From: Mycolicibacterium sp. P9-22
GTDB lineage: Bacteria > Actinomycetota > Actinomycetes > Mycobacteriales > Mycobacteriaceae
Length of the DNA: 64,000 nt
Assembly: GCF_008329585.1 (NCBI RefSeq)
Contig: NZ_NPKP01000006.1
Location: 335,966-399,965 of the forward strand
Reading direction: 5' to 3'
The notes under the pieces are model-generated. The model was not told where the DNA came from and did no database searches. It saw nothing but the letters and a program-made list of their open reading frames with translations. Shown here in pieces: positions 54,152 through 63,786 of the stretch. Numbering within the stretch: position 1 is the stretch's first letter; the number at the start of each line of letters is the position of its first letter. A program made the translations under genes and the position numbers.

Positions 54152-55138
54152 CTACGCAGGGTGACGGGTTCCGTTGGCCAAAATCCAGTCGACGACCTCC
54201 ATGGTAGCCATGGTGTCGTCCAACGTCAGCGGGAAATCGGCTCCGTCGTCGATGTGGGAGATCAACGTCTCAAGTTGATAGGTGTAGGACGTTCTGGTCC
54301 CAAGTCGCTCGGTCCACGTGCCGCCTGCAGTCTCGAGGATGAGACGGTCGTCATCGTGCGGCAATACGAAGTTCGGCGCGATCAGTCGCCCCGACGATCC
54401 ATAGATCGTGAACTGCAGGACATCACGGTGTCCCCTGAATTCCGACCACACGCTAGCTGTGGCGCCGTTCGGATATCGTAGGACGGCCGTAGATGCGGCG
54501 TCGACACCACGCGGGTCCATGGTAAGACTCGCCGCCTCCGGCACGGGCGCACCTCCGCACAGCGAGTTAAGGCGCTGCATCATGTGAATCCCATAGCAAC
54601 CCATGTCCATCAGCGCTCCGCCAGCCAGGTCTGCACTCCACCGAAGGTCTCCGTCGGCGGGAGGCACGCTCACCATATGTACCTCGACATGCAGAATCTC
54701 ACCGATACGCCCCTCGTTCAGCAGTGACAACGTCCGCTGCATCACGGGATGGTGGAAGTAGTGATAGGCCTCGATCAGCACGCCCTTCGAGTTACGAGCA
54801 GCCTCGATAACCGCTTGCGCCTCGGCTACGTTCGACGAGAACGGCTTCTCGGCCAGGACGTGCTTGCCGGCGTTCAGCGCTTTGATGTTCCACTCGGCAT
54901 GAGCACTATTGGGCAGCGGGTTGTAAACGAGATCGACGTTCGGATCATCGATCACATCATCGTAGGTGGCAAGAACCGTGGTGACGCCGTACGTCTCGGC
55001 GAACGCCTGGGCCTTCGCACTGTCGCGGGCCGCCACCGCGACGACCTTATGGCCTAAGACTGCCGCGGGATCGATCACGCAGAGCGGCGCAATCGCCGCA
55101 GCACCCAAAATGCCAATTCTCACTCGGTTTTTCTCCAT
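54152..55138 (-). CDS. Gfo/Idh/MocA-family oxidoreductase
   Basis: A protein of 328 residues. The N-terminal Rossmann motif is RIGILGAAAIA. The signature AGKHVLAEKPFSSN holds the EKP lysine typical of NAD(P)-dependent sugar and cyclitol dehydrogenases, and GGALMDMGCYGIHM holds the catalytic Asp/His of the substrate domain. It probably oxidises a sugar, inositol or similar polyol. An APC permease lies 146 bp upstream on the same strand. The sugar-type ABC importer at 58296 is nearby, but on the opposite strand. Confidence 0.9.
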   Translation of the reverse strand: MEKNRVRIGILGAAAIAPLCVIDPAAVLGHKVVAVAARDSAKAQAFAETYGVTTVLATYDDVIDDPNVDLVYNPLPNSAHAEWNIKALNAGKHVLAEKPFSSNVAEAQAVIEAARNSKGVLIEAYHYFHHPVMQRTLSLLNEGRIGEILHVEVHMVSVPPADGDLRWSADLAGGALMDMGCYGIHMMQRLNSLCGGAPVPEAASLTMDPRGVDAASTAVLRYPNGATASVWSEFRGHRDVLQFTIYGSSGRLIAPNFVLPHDDDRLILETAGGTWTERLGTRTSYTYQLETLISHIDDGADFPLTLDDTMATMEVVDWILANGTRHPA

Positions 55139-55284
55139 TTCATGTGATCTGCAGATGAGTCAAGGCTCCACGTTGCCGCCATGCCCGGCCGCGGGTGTTG
55201 CTGACCGCCCCGGCGTATCCGGGGGACGATTCCGTGAGCAAGTTTCAGGGTCACCATGAGGACCATCGTCCAACTCCCTTCAGA

Positions 55285-56775
55285 TCAGAACTGCTGACGC
55301 CCAATCCGCTGGTAGACATCGGGCTTCTTCCTACGAAGGACACCTGCGTAGAGATACCCGACAACCGGAATACCGAAGGTCGCGACGAGGAAGACTGCTG
55401 TGATGACCCCTGAATCACCGAGAAGGTCGGAGTAATTCACCACGGCAAGATAAGTGATCCCACCGAAGCCGACAGCCGCGACGCTCGGGGACACAACGGT
55501 CTTCCACATGGACATATCGGCGGTGGCTTCCGACCCGCGATGCTTGGCAAAGTAGGCGATCACAGAAACACTGGTGGCGAACATCACAATGATGATCGCG
55601 AGTGTCCCGGATCCACTTGCCTTGGCGTATAGGCCATCTGGCGGAACTCCGAGGACCGCGAACACAACTACAAGGGATAGCCAGACACCACCGACGAACA
55701 GCGCGGCAATGAATGGTGACTTGTGGCGGTGATGAACTTTGCCCAAGGCCGCGGGAAGCACACCGTCGGTGCCGAGCGAAAAAAGGTAACGCGAGGATGC
55801 GTTCTGAATTGACAGCATTGCCGCCAGCATCGATGAGATGAGAAGTACGGTCACGATGTCAGAGACGATTGTGCCCACCAGATCGACCATCGCAGTGTTG
55901 AACATCCCTGCCATATCGGCTTCGGCGGCCGCCTGCGCTTTGTCTGCACCGAAGTACGCCACGTAGGCCCACGCAGCAATCGCATAGAAAATGCCGATGC
56001 TGGCCACCGCGATGTACACCGCCCGCGGGATGGTCTTCTCCGGATCTTTCGCCTCCTCGCGGTAGATCACGGTCGCCTCGAACCCGAGGAAATTGCCGAG
56101 CACGAAGAGAATCGCCAAACCCAGCCCACTGTCGGACACCGCCGGTAGGACGAACCCGGCACCACCGCCGTCGGCCGGACCGCCATGCAGGAAGGCAGCG
56201 ACGTTGAAGATGACGACTGCGACGATCTCCAGACCCATGATGATTGTCAGCAACTTCGCCGACAAGTCGATGCGGCGGAATGCAAACGCGGTGGTGATGG
56301 CCACCATGACCAGCCCGTACCAGTACCACTCGATCTCGGGGAATCCAAAGGTCGGCTCGAGGAAGCCCTTTAGCGTGACACCGAAAAGCGACGGACCGAA
56401 GAAACCGATCGCCATGTAGCCAAAGGCCGCGAGCAGGGCAGCACCAAGCCCAGCGGAACGGCCAAGGCCGGCGGTGATGAATGCGTAGAAGCCGCCCGGA
56501 TTGGGCACGGAACGTCCCATTGCGACGAAACCGACCGAGAACGCCAGCAGCAGAACCGTCACCAGGAGGTAGATTGCCGGACCGGTCGATCCACTGAACA
56601 GGAGGAGCACCGGTATGAAGCCGACAACTGTGGTCAAAGGCGCCGAGAACGCCAGTACGCTCATGACGAGTTCGCCAATACCCATGTTGCCTTGAAGGCG
56701 CTCGCGAGGCTGCCCGGTCTCAGCGTGAAGCTGGGTACCGGGAAGCGTTTCCGATGATTCGACTGTCATCTGCAT
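55285..56775 (-). CDS. APC-superfamily permease
   Basis: An integral membrane protein of 496 residues with about 12 hydrophobic segments. NMGIGELVMSVLAFSAPLT and GSVPNPGGFYAFI-like stretches (MGRSVPNPGGFYAFITAG) are typical of amino-acid/amine APC permeases; FLGFEATVIYREEAKDPEKTIPRAVY is the conserved cytoplasmic loop. The start is ATG 56775 or ATG 56769. It probably imports an amino acid or amine. It may be co-transcribed with the Gfo/Idh gene. Confidence 0.9.
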   Translation of the reverse strand: MQMTVESSETLPGTQLHAETGQPRERLQGNMGIGELVMSVLAFSAPLTTVVGFIPVLLLFSGSTGPAIYLLVTVLLLAFSVGFVAMGRSVPNPGGFYAFITAGLGRSAGLGAALLAAFGYMAIGFFGPSLFGVTLKGFLEPTFGFPEIEWYWYGLVMVAITTAFAFRRIDLSAKLLTIIMGLEIVAVVIFNVAAFLHGGPADGGGAGFVLPAVSDSGLGLAILFVLGNFLGFEATVIYREEAKDPEKTIPRAVYIAVASIGIFYAIAAWAYVAYFGADKAQAAAEADMAGMFNTAMVDLVGTIVSDIVTVLLISSMLAAMLSIQNASSRYLFSLGTDGVLPAALGKVHHRHKSPFIAALFVGGVWLSLVVVFAVLGVPPDGLYAKASGSGTLAIIIVMFATSVSVIAYFAKHRGSEATADMSMWKTVVSPSVAAVGFGGITYLAVVNYSDLLGDSGVITAVFLVATFGIPVVGYLYAGVLRRKKPDVYQRIGRQQF

Positions 56776-57780
56776 TCACTTTCTCACGAGGGCCGGAATG
56801 GCCGGGTAAAGGGGAGATGGAGACGCTGTAGCCCACTCGTGGACGGAGGGTCCTGCATGGTCACGCTCAGCAACAGTCGCAGGACCCGGCTGACGGACGC
56901 CTGGTCCCCGGTCGCATCGGCGCGACCATCCAGTGCATTAATGCGACCTGAGTCGCGTCTAAAGTATCCACGCCCCGCGATGTCATCCATGTAAACGCCA
57001 GTAGCAACCGCGTAACATCCTGGGGCTCGGGTCGGCTGGGAGTCTCCCCGCGACCAGCACTGTGCCCTGGATCTCGGGCACACAGGGCGTTCGATTAAGC
57101 CCTTATCTGCCAAGACTTTCCGGAGTCAGCCGATGACCAACACGTGACATCGAGCAGGTAGCCGGCGTGGGACATGAGTAACGTGAGATCGTTCGGCAGC
57201 GGCGTCTGCGCCATGTTCGCCAATCAATACCGGCTGCGACCAAAGTCGCGTTTAGAGGTACCAAGCCGGTGAGGGGGACCCGTTTGACACGAAAGCTCAT
57301 GTCTGCGCACGCCCACACTGTGCGATGACCGTCGCGGCGAGGAAGATGTCTCCTGATTTCAGACATAGCATCGGATTTCTCTGCGATATATACAGTTTCG
57401 AAGAGCGATCGATTCGCCCTACCGCACCGCTGAGACCTCGCCATGCGAGCTATCACATACTACTTCGTGCGTACACGCCGGCGTGGGCCCGCGACAGCGG
57501 ACCAACATGCCATCGAGCGTGCCTAGGCGAGCTAAGAACCGGTGTGAGTCAACGAGTTTCGCCGCGTCACTTTCCGCCTCACGGTGAACCGAACGGGAAG
57601 AGAACGTGGTTTTCCGGGAGACCGACTCCGGCAGCTGCCCGACCGGACACTTCGACCACTGATCGAAGAGTCCGGCAAGTATGCGCAGAACGCGGCACTC
57701 CTGTAGCAATAATTGAGCCCGAGATTGGCAAATAATCCCAGCGAGCTAGCACTAGGGCGATCTCCCATGCGGGGGTTCAT
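56776..57780. other. Long stretch with no supported gene
   Basis: About 1 kb without a convincing gene. A minus-strand fragment starting near 57214 (MAQTPLPNDLTLLMSHAGYLL) has coding-like composition and then stops after 39 codons, so it may be the start of a decayed regulator gene; I do not recognise it firmly. The APC permease promoter should lie at the left end. Confidence 0.35.
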
Positions 57781-58113
57781 GTGCCTTTCGCGGAGGCGGC
57801 GGGTCGCGGGGGCATCATCTACCGGTACCGAACGGGTGTCCTGCTGAGCTTGTTGGCGACCGCCGATGCCGAGGGGAAACTGGTTTGGACTGTCTCGGTG
57901 GGCGCCACGATCAACCGTGCGCATCAGCACGCGACGGACCCGACAGGCCCCTGATCAGGACGTAGGAGGCAGGGTCGAACTACACCTATCCGTCGCTGGC
58001 CGATACTGAACCCGCAGGTCGCGCACAGGGAGGGCTGACCACCAAGATCCACACCGTCGTCGACGGCAACGGGCGATCACTGGCAGTTGTCGTCAACGCT
58101 CGAAGGCGAGTCC
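57781..58113 (+). mobile_element. IS5-family transposase remnant
   Basis: Plus-strand pieces GGIIYRYRTGV and LLATADAEGKLVWTVSVGATINRAHQHA are followed, after a stop and a frameshift, by GGLTTKIHTVVDGNGRSLAVVV. These are the conserved blocks of IS5/IS427-type transposases with the part between them deleted. The catalytic Asp of WTVSVD is replaced by Gly. The element is dead. Confidence 0.75.
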
Positions 58114-58295
58114 CGCCTCGTCCGAGCCCACGTGCCATCAGTCGGTGTGAGTGTCGCAAAACGGGACAGGCAGGCCCGCTTGCGCCAGGTCATTCTTTTG
58201 TGGTGCCGATCACGTCAGCAGACGCTCGGTGCGCACCACACGTGAAACGCGCCGGTCGACGTCTCACCAGGGATCGCCGAAACGAAGGAGAAGGT

Positions 58296-59291
58296 ATGCG
58301 AAAGTCTCGCACCACAGCAGCGCTGGTCGGAGTGTCCGTCGGAGTCATGAGCCTTGTCGGTTGCAGTTCGGGCAGTGGGGGTGAATCCGGAGTCACCATC
58401 GGATACTCCACCTACACGCTGTCGAACCCGTTCTTCGCCGGAATGCTCAAGGGCTTCCAGGACGGCGCCGAGGAGCACGGTTACGAACTGGTCACCGCGA
58501 ACGCCAACGGCGACCCGGCTCAGCAGGTAACCGATATCCAGAACCTCATCAGCCGCGGTGTCGACTATGTACTGCTGACACCGGCGGACGGTAAGGCCAT
58601 CGCTCCGGCGATCGCCGCGGCGGACGCTGCGGGCATCCCTGTCATCAGTGTGCCGGACCGGGTCGACTCCCCCATCGCCGTGACCATCGCGATGGACGAG
58701 GTCGACACCGGAAAACAGGCCGGCAACTACATCGTCGATGAGATCACCAAGAAGAACGGTGAGCCCGAGGGGAACATCGTGCAGATCGAAGGCATCACCG
58801 GCATACCGTCCGCGATGGCACGAAAAGAGGGCTTCCGCTCGGTCATCGGGCAGCATCCGGGGCTGAAGATCGTCGCCTCCCAGGATGGCGGCTACGACAC
58901 CGATCAGTCCTTCAAGGTGATGGTTGACATCTTGCAGGCCAACCCCAAGATCGACGCAATCTTCGCCACCAACGACGCCGAAGCCATCGGCGTGACCGCC
59001 GCCCTGAAATCGCAGGGCCGCTTCTTCCCCGTCGGCCACCCTGAACACGTTGTGCTGCTCGGTGCCGACGGTTCCAAGCCCGCGATCGAAGACATCCGTA
59101 ACAAGGTTCAGGACGCCACCCTCAGCCTCAACCCGATCAAGTCTGCCGACAAGGCTGTCGACATCGTAGCCGCGCTCGAAGCCGGCGATCCGGTCGAGTC
59201 CGAGATCATCTGGCCGACAATGCTGATCACCACCGACAACATCAATTCTCAAGAGGTTGCAGAGTACGGAATCTGGTCCGATGAGCTCTGA
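58296..59291 (+). CDS. Sugar ABC importer, substrate-binding lipoprotein (RbsB-like)
   Basis: A protein of 331 residues. A lipoprotein signal peptide with lipobox LVGC (lipidated Cys at about 23) is followed by a periplasmic-binding-protein type 1 domain: IGYSTYTLSNPFFAGMLKGFQDGAEEHGYEL, ADAAGIPVISVPDRVD, and ATNDAEAIGVTAALKSQG. It captures a sugar or polyol outside the membrane. ATG at 58296 has an AAGGAGAAGG site. It overlaps the ATPase start by 11 bp, so it heads the 58296-61882 operon. Confidence 0.93.
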   Translation: MRKSRTTAALVGVSVGVMSLVGCSSGSGGESGVTIGYSTYTLSNPFFAGMLKGFQDGAEEHGYELVTANANGDPAQQVTDIQNLISRGVDYVLLTPADGKAIAPAIAAADAAGIPVISVPDRVDSPIAVTIAMDEVDTGKQAGNYIVDEITKKNGEPEGNIVQIEGITGIPSAMARKEGFRSVIGQHPGLKIVASQDGGYDTDQSFKVMVDILQANPKIDAIFATNDAEAIGVTAALKSQGRFFPVGHPEHVVLLGADGSKPAIEDIRNKVQDATLSLNPIKSADKAVDIVAALEAGDPVESEIIWPTMLITTDNINSQEVAEYGIWSDEL

Positions 59292-60804
59292 CCCTGAGGG
59301 GTCCGTCCGCGACTCGGCCGGGAGCGCCCCGTTGGGCACTGTTGAGATGGTCGGCATATCCAAGTCCTACCCGGGTGTCCTTGCACTGCAGGATGTCTCA
59401 CTCACGATGCGACCGGGCACCGTCACCGCACTGGCCGGTGAGAACGGTGCCGGGAAGTCGACGTTCATCAAGACGCTTGCCGGAGCTGAGATCCCGGACT
59501 CTGGCAGCATCCTGCTGAACGGGCAGCCGCTGCCATCGACACCCGGTGCTGTCATCGATGCCGGAATCAGCGTGATCTACCAGGAACTCACCGATGTCCC
59601 GGACATGAGCGTTTTGGACAACCTGCTACTGGGCAGACAACCGAGCCGTTTCGGTTTCGTCGATCGACGTGCCGCCCGAAAAGTTGCCCAGTCGGCACTC
59701 GAACAGGTCGGGCTCGGTGGGCTTGCGTTCGATCGGTCGCTGGCAGCCCTGCCGATCGCACAGCGCCAGCTCGTCGAGATCGCCCGGTGTCTGACCCGCC
59801 GGGCGAGTGTGCTTGTTTTCGACGAGCCGACGTCCTCGTTGCCCGAGAATGACGTTCGCGGACTCCTTGACACCATCGGCCGGCTGCGGGACTCCGGAAT
59901 GACCATCCTGTACGTCAGCCACCATCTCGACGAACTGTTCGAACTGTCCGACCAGATCGCGGTGCTCCGCGACGGCAGACTCGTCGCCAGCGGCCCCAAC
60001 AGCCAATGGGATGAGCCTCTCCTGGTGCAGACCATGCTCGCCAAGGACCTCGAACATGCCTACCCCTGGCGTGACCGGATCCTCGGTGAGGTTCGGTTAA
60101 CGGTGAAAGGTCTCACCGCTCCCGGTGTTCACGACGTGTCGGTGCGCGTCGCGGCCGGTGAGATCGTCGGGTTGGTCGGCCTGGCCGGCGCAGGCCGCAC
60201 CGAGCTACTCAAAGCAGCTGCGGGTCTTACTGATCGCTCTGCGGGCACCGTCACTGTGGATAATCGTCCGGTGCCCGGCAATCCATACGGAGCCATCGCG
60301 GCGGGCGTTGTCTACGCCCCCGAGGACCGCAAGGGTGAAGGCCTGGTTCTCGGGGCGTCCGTCATGGACAACCTGAGCTACGGCCGCTATTCGGACTTCA
60401 GCGCCGCCGGATGGGTCAACCGCAGGAAGCAGAGCGCCATCGCGGCTGATCTGATCAAACGGTTCCACGTCAAGACCCCGGACGTTACCCGGCCTGTCGG
60501 AGGGCTGTCCGGCGGTAACCAGCAGAAGGTGGTACTGGCGCGAGTGGCCGCCCATCAGCCCAAAGTCGTCCTGCTCGACGATCCGACACGCGGGGTCGAC
60601 ATCGGAGCCAAAGCCGCCATCCACGAGCACGTGCTGTCGCTGGCCGAGACCGGCTCCGCTGTCATCCTCACCAGTTCGGACACCGACGAGGTGCTGGCGA
60701 TGTCGGACCGCATCTACGTCCTGCGGTCGGGGCGCATCGTCGGAGAGGTCGCGCGCGTCGATTTCGACCGTGAGCGTGCCCTACACCTGGCCGCCGCCGG
60801 CTGA
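59281..60804 (+). CDS. Sugar ABC importer, tandem ATPase (RbsA-like)
   Basis: A protein of 507 residues with two ABC domains. The first has Walker A GENGAGKST, Walker B VLVFDEPTSS and a degenerate signature LPIAQRQLVEIAR. The second has GLAGAGRTE instead of a full Walker A, signature LSGGNQQKV and VVLLDDPTRGVDIG. This asymmetry is normal in RbsA/MglA proteins. It couples ATP hydrolysis to transport through the permease at 60878. ATG at 59281 overlaps the preceding gene; the frame extends upstream without a site. Confidence 0.93.
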   Translation: MSSDPEGSVRDSAGSAPLGTVEMVGISKSYPGVLALQDVSLTMRPGTVTALAGENGAGKSTFIKTLAGAEIPDSGSILLNGQPLPSTPGAVIDAGISVIYQELTDVPDMSVLDNLLLGRQPSRFGFVDRRAARKVAQSALEQVGLGGLAFDRSLAALPIAQRQLVEIARCLTRRASVLVFDEPTSSLPENDVRGLLDTIGRLRDSGMTILYVSHHLDELFELSDQIAVLRDGRLVASGPNSQWDEPLLVQTMLAKDLEHAYPWRDRILGEVRLTVKGLTAPGVHDVSVRVAAGEIVGLVGLAGAGRTELLKAAAGLTDRSAGTVTVDNRPVPGNPYGAIAAGVVYAPEDRKGEGLVLGASVMDNLSYGRYSDFSAAGWVNRRKQSAIAADLIKRFHVKTPDVTRPVGGLSGGNQQKVVLARVAAHQPKVVLLDDPTRGVDIGAKAAIHEHVLSLAETGSAVILTSSDTDEVLAMSDRIYVLRSGRIVGEVARVDFDRERALHLAAAG

Positions 60805-60877
60805 CGCCGCGGTGTATCCAGCTCGACCCACTCAATTTTCGTACCGGCGTGACCGGCCCATCTAGGAGACCTCCGAC

Positions 60878-61882
60878 GTGACTACCTCGGCGATCGAGCC
60901 CACCACCGAGAACAACGACCGAACCAAAAACGCGCTACGTCGAGCCGCGCAGAACCCGCGCTTTCCGATCGTGGTGGCGCTGGTGCTCGTGTGTATCGCG
61001 ATGAGCATCCTGTCCGACAGCTTCCTGACGGACCGCAACATCATGAACATCCTCTCCCAATCCGCTGTCGTGGGAATCGCAGCGGTGGGCGCCACCTTCA
61101 TCATCATCACCGGCGGCATCGATCTGTCCGTCGGTTCCAACGTTGCGCTGTCGGGGATGGTGGCTGCCAGCCTGGTTCTCGCCGGCGTCCCGGCGCTGCT
61201 CGGCCTGGTCATCTGCATCGCCATGGCGGTGGCGATCGGCATGTTCAATGGCCTGTCGATCGCCTGGCTAGGTTTGGTGCCGTTCATCGTGACGCTGGCG
61301 ACACTCGGAATGGGACGCGGGCTGACGTTGCAGCTCAGCGAGGGCCAGAGTGTCTACGGTCTGCCGTCTGGTCTGACGTGGTTGGGCGGCGGTACCATCG
61401 GTGGGATACCGGTTCCACTCTTCCTGATGTTGCTGGTATTCGTCGCAGGCCATCTGGTTCTGACACGGACCACCCTGGGCCACAAGATCTTCGCCGTCGG
61501 CGGTAATCGGCAGGCGGCTCGGCTGAGTGGAATCCGTGACAAACACATTCTGTTCAGCGTCTATGCGATCGCCGGTCTGTGCGCCGGTGTAGCGGCGTTA
61601 ATCCTGGTGGGCCGCATCGGCGCGGCCACCCCGACGGCCGGTGTGGGCCTTGAACTCCAGGTGATCGCTGCAGTTGTCATCGGCGGCACCAGCCTCTTCG
61701 GCGGCAAGGGAAGCATGATCGGCACCCTGATCGGGGTGCTTCTCATCGGTGTCATCAACAACGGATTGACCCTGCTGGACGTCAGCCCATTCTGGGTGCA
61801 GTTCATTCAGGGTGCCTTGATCTTCGTGGCTGTGCTGCTCGATGCATTCAATCAGCGTCGCCTGAAGGCCTCCACCGCCTGA
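60878..61882 (+). CDS. Sugar ABC importer, permease (RbsC-like)
   Basis: A membrane protein of 334 residues with about ten hydrophobic segments. Conserved blocks are FIIITGGIDLSVGS, PFIVTLATLGMGRG, and FAVGGNRQAARLSGI, with GGTSLFGGKGSMIGTLIGVLLIGVINNGL near the end. Start GTG at 60878 follows GGAGACCTCC. It completes the importer with the two preceding genes. It is convergent with the regulator at 62053. Confidence 0.93.
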   Translation: MTTSAIEPTTENNDRTKNALRRAAQNPRFPIVVALVLVCIAMSILSDSFLTDRNIMNILSQSAVVGIAAVGATFIIITGGIDLSVGSNVALSGMVAASLVLAGVPALLGLVICIAMAVAIGMFNGLSIAWLGLVPFIVTLATLGMGRGLTLQLSEGQSVYGLPSGLTWLGGGTIGGIPVPLFLMLLVFVAGHLVLTRTTLGHKIFAVGGNRQAARLSGIRDKHILFSVYAIAGLCAGVAALILVGRIGAATPTAGVGLELQVIAAVVIGGTSLFGGKGSMIGTLIGVLLIGVINNGLTLLDVSPFWVQFIQGALIFVAVLLDAFNQRRLKASTA

Positions 61883-62052
61883 CCGCGTAGTGCCTCTGAT
61901 GGGGCCGCGCATGTGCACGGAATCGAGTTCCCGTTCGACGCAGGGCATCTGATTCTGCCCGGATGCAACCACGGCCCGGTTCAGCCCGAAGGGTACCCGC
62001 GGCGGGCCAACGAGGGTTGCGACCCTACGCGGAGAACTGACCGGAGACGACG

Positions 62053-63786
62053 TCACGACCACCGCTTGGCGTCGATACCGAGCGCACGCATCTTCCGGTA
62101 CAAGGACGATCGCGCAATACCCAACCGGTCTGCGGCGGCCAGCTTGTTCCCGCCTGCATCGGCAAGAGCTTGCAAAATCGCCTCTCGCTCGGACCGTTTG
62201 AGCCCGGGAAGCGCTCCCCTGCAGCCGGTCTGCCGGTATTGCGCTGGCAGATCTGCCAAGGTGATGTCAGCACCCATCGACGTCAGCTTCGAGGCGGCCA
62301 CGACCGCAGCCAATTCACGGACATTGCCGGGCCAATCGCGACCCAGCAGAGCCTGCAATGCCGGCACCTGCAGTCTGGGGACCGGAACCCTGCCCGATGC
62401 GCGGAGCAGGGCGGGAACGATATCCGGAATATCCTCGGAACGCTCGCGCAGCGGTGGAACCGACACACGAGCCGGGAAATGGTCGAAGAGCCTGGAATCG
62501 CTAGTGTCACTTGCTGTCGCAATGATGCGGGTGGTCGTATCCTTGGCCAGCAGCGCCGCCACCATCGGCTCGATGGAAGGCGGGATCTGATCTATGTGCA
62601 CGATCGTCACGGTGTCCGAGGCCGACAGGGCCAGACGCAGATCTTCGAGCCAGTGGGGTTCCGTGCGGGCCAAGGCTGAGTCGAGGGTCGCACGATTCAG
62701 CCCGCCGATCATCGCCGAGAGCCGCTGTTTGCCGGCACCGGCTTCGCCGGTGATCAAAACACTGGTTCCGGCGCGGTCCACCACTGCCAACTCTTGAAGC
62801 GCACGTCGCCAGGCCATGCTGCGCCCGGGCAGCGCCGTCTCTGCGGCGACCGGTCCCGAACTACGGGTCACCGGCTCTCCGTCCGCCATCTGACGGAGTT
62901 CGATAACCACACCTTCTGCGGCAGAGGCACTCTCACCGATCGCGCGGACCCGCCCGCGTAGCGTTGTGCCACCGCTGAGATGCACTTCGCCGAAGTGATC
63001 ACCTCGGCGAGCGATCGAATCCGTCGCCCATTCTCGGAGCACCGCATGGTCGGCGGGCGTGAGGATGGATGATGCCGTGGTGTTGGTGATGACCAGATCG
63101 CGGTTCAGTGTGACCACCGCAGCGGACGAGCGCCTGGACACCTTCAGGAACTCCTCGAGCAGCATCCGCTCACTGAGTGATACCTGGTCGAACATCCGTG
63201 ACTGGATCTCCTGGGTGATCGCCAACTGCAACGGCATCATCAAACTGCTCGTCTTCTCATACCGGCAGGTCAGACAAAGTACTCCAACTAGCCGTTGATG
63301 CACAGGATGGCGCAGGGATGTGCCGATGCCGGTCATGCCGGCGAACATGCCGCGATAGTGCTCCGGACCCATGATCGCCACCGGGCCCGAAGATTCCAGA
63401 ACAGAGCCGATACCGTTGGTTCCAACACTCTCCTCGGTGAAGCTAAATCCGGGCGCGCAGTTCATGGCGTCCAGGCTGCGGGACAGCCCGGTCCCCTCCG
63501 CTCGTCGCTGCAGCACTCGACCGTCGCCATCGGCCAGCACCACCGCGACATCGCTGCCGAGTTGCTCGGACACTCGGTCAAGAACCGGGGCAGCAGCCTG
63601 CACCAGAAGACTGTTCACACCCTCGGAAATCGGACGATACGGAACAACGACCGAGTCCGGGTCAACACCGGCAAGCCGGGACCGCTGCCACGATGATGCG
63701 ATTTGGTGTCGCAGTTCGCATCCCGCTCTGTCGCCAGACAAATAGTCGTCTCGAAAGGTCCGCAACTGTCTCGAATTGTCGCCCAT
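62053..63786 (-). CDS. AcoR-like regulator with degenerate AAA+ domain and Fis-type HTH
   Basis: A protein of 577 residues. An N-terminal GAF-like sensor (VGTNGIGSVLESSGPVAIMGPEHYRGMF, then LVGVLCLTCRYE) is followed by an AAA+-derived domain with Walker A GEAGAGKQ (Ser/Thr replaced by Gln) and a weak Walker B (TIVHIDQIPP). The end is an HTH_8 Fis-type helix-turn-helix (GGNKLAAADRLGIARSSLYRKMRAL). The GAFTGA loop needed to contact sigma54 is absent, and actinobacteria generally lack sigma54, so it likely works with ordinary sigma factors. It may control the sugar importer; that is inference from position. Confidence 0.88.
   Translation of the reverse strand: MGDNSRQLRTFRDDYLSGDRAGCELRHQIASSWQRSRLAGVDPDSVVVPYRPISEGVNSLLVQAAAPVLDRVSEQLGSDVAVVLADGDGRVLQRRAEGTGLSRSLDAMNCAPGFSFTEESVGTNGIGSVLESSGPVAIMGPEHYRGMFAGMTGIGTSLRHPVHQRLVGVLCLTCRYEKTSSLMMPLQLAITQEIQSRMFDQVSLSERMLLEEFLKVSRRSSAAVVTLNRDLVITNTTASSILTPADHAVLREWATDSIARRGDHFGEVHLSGGTTLRGRVRAIGESASAAEGVVIELRQMADGEPVTRSSGPVAAETALPGRSMAWRRALQELAVVDRAGTSVLITGEAGAGKQRLSAMIGGLNRATLDSALARTEPHWLEDLRLALSASDTVTIVHIDQIPPSIEPMVAALLAKDTTTRIIATASDTSDSRLFDHFPARVSVPPLRERSEDIPDIVPALLRASGRVPVPRLQVPALQALLGRDWPGNVRELAAVVAASKLTSMGADITLADLPAQYRQTGCRGALPGLKRSEREAILQALADAGGNKLAAADRLGIARSSLYRKMRALGIDAKRWS

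Noticed and set aside
53690..54481. A 263-codon plus-strand open frame near 54 kb
   Set aside because: It crosses a terminator hairpin and runs into the antisense of the Gfo/Idh gene; no domain is recognisable.
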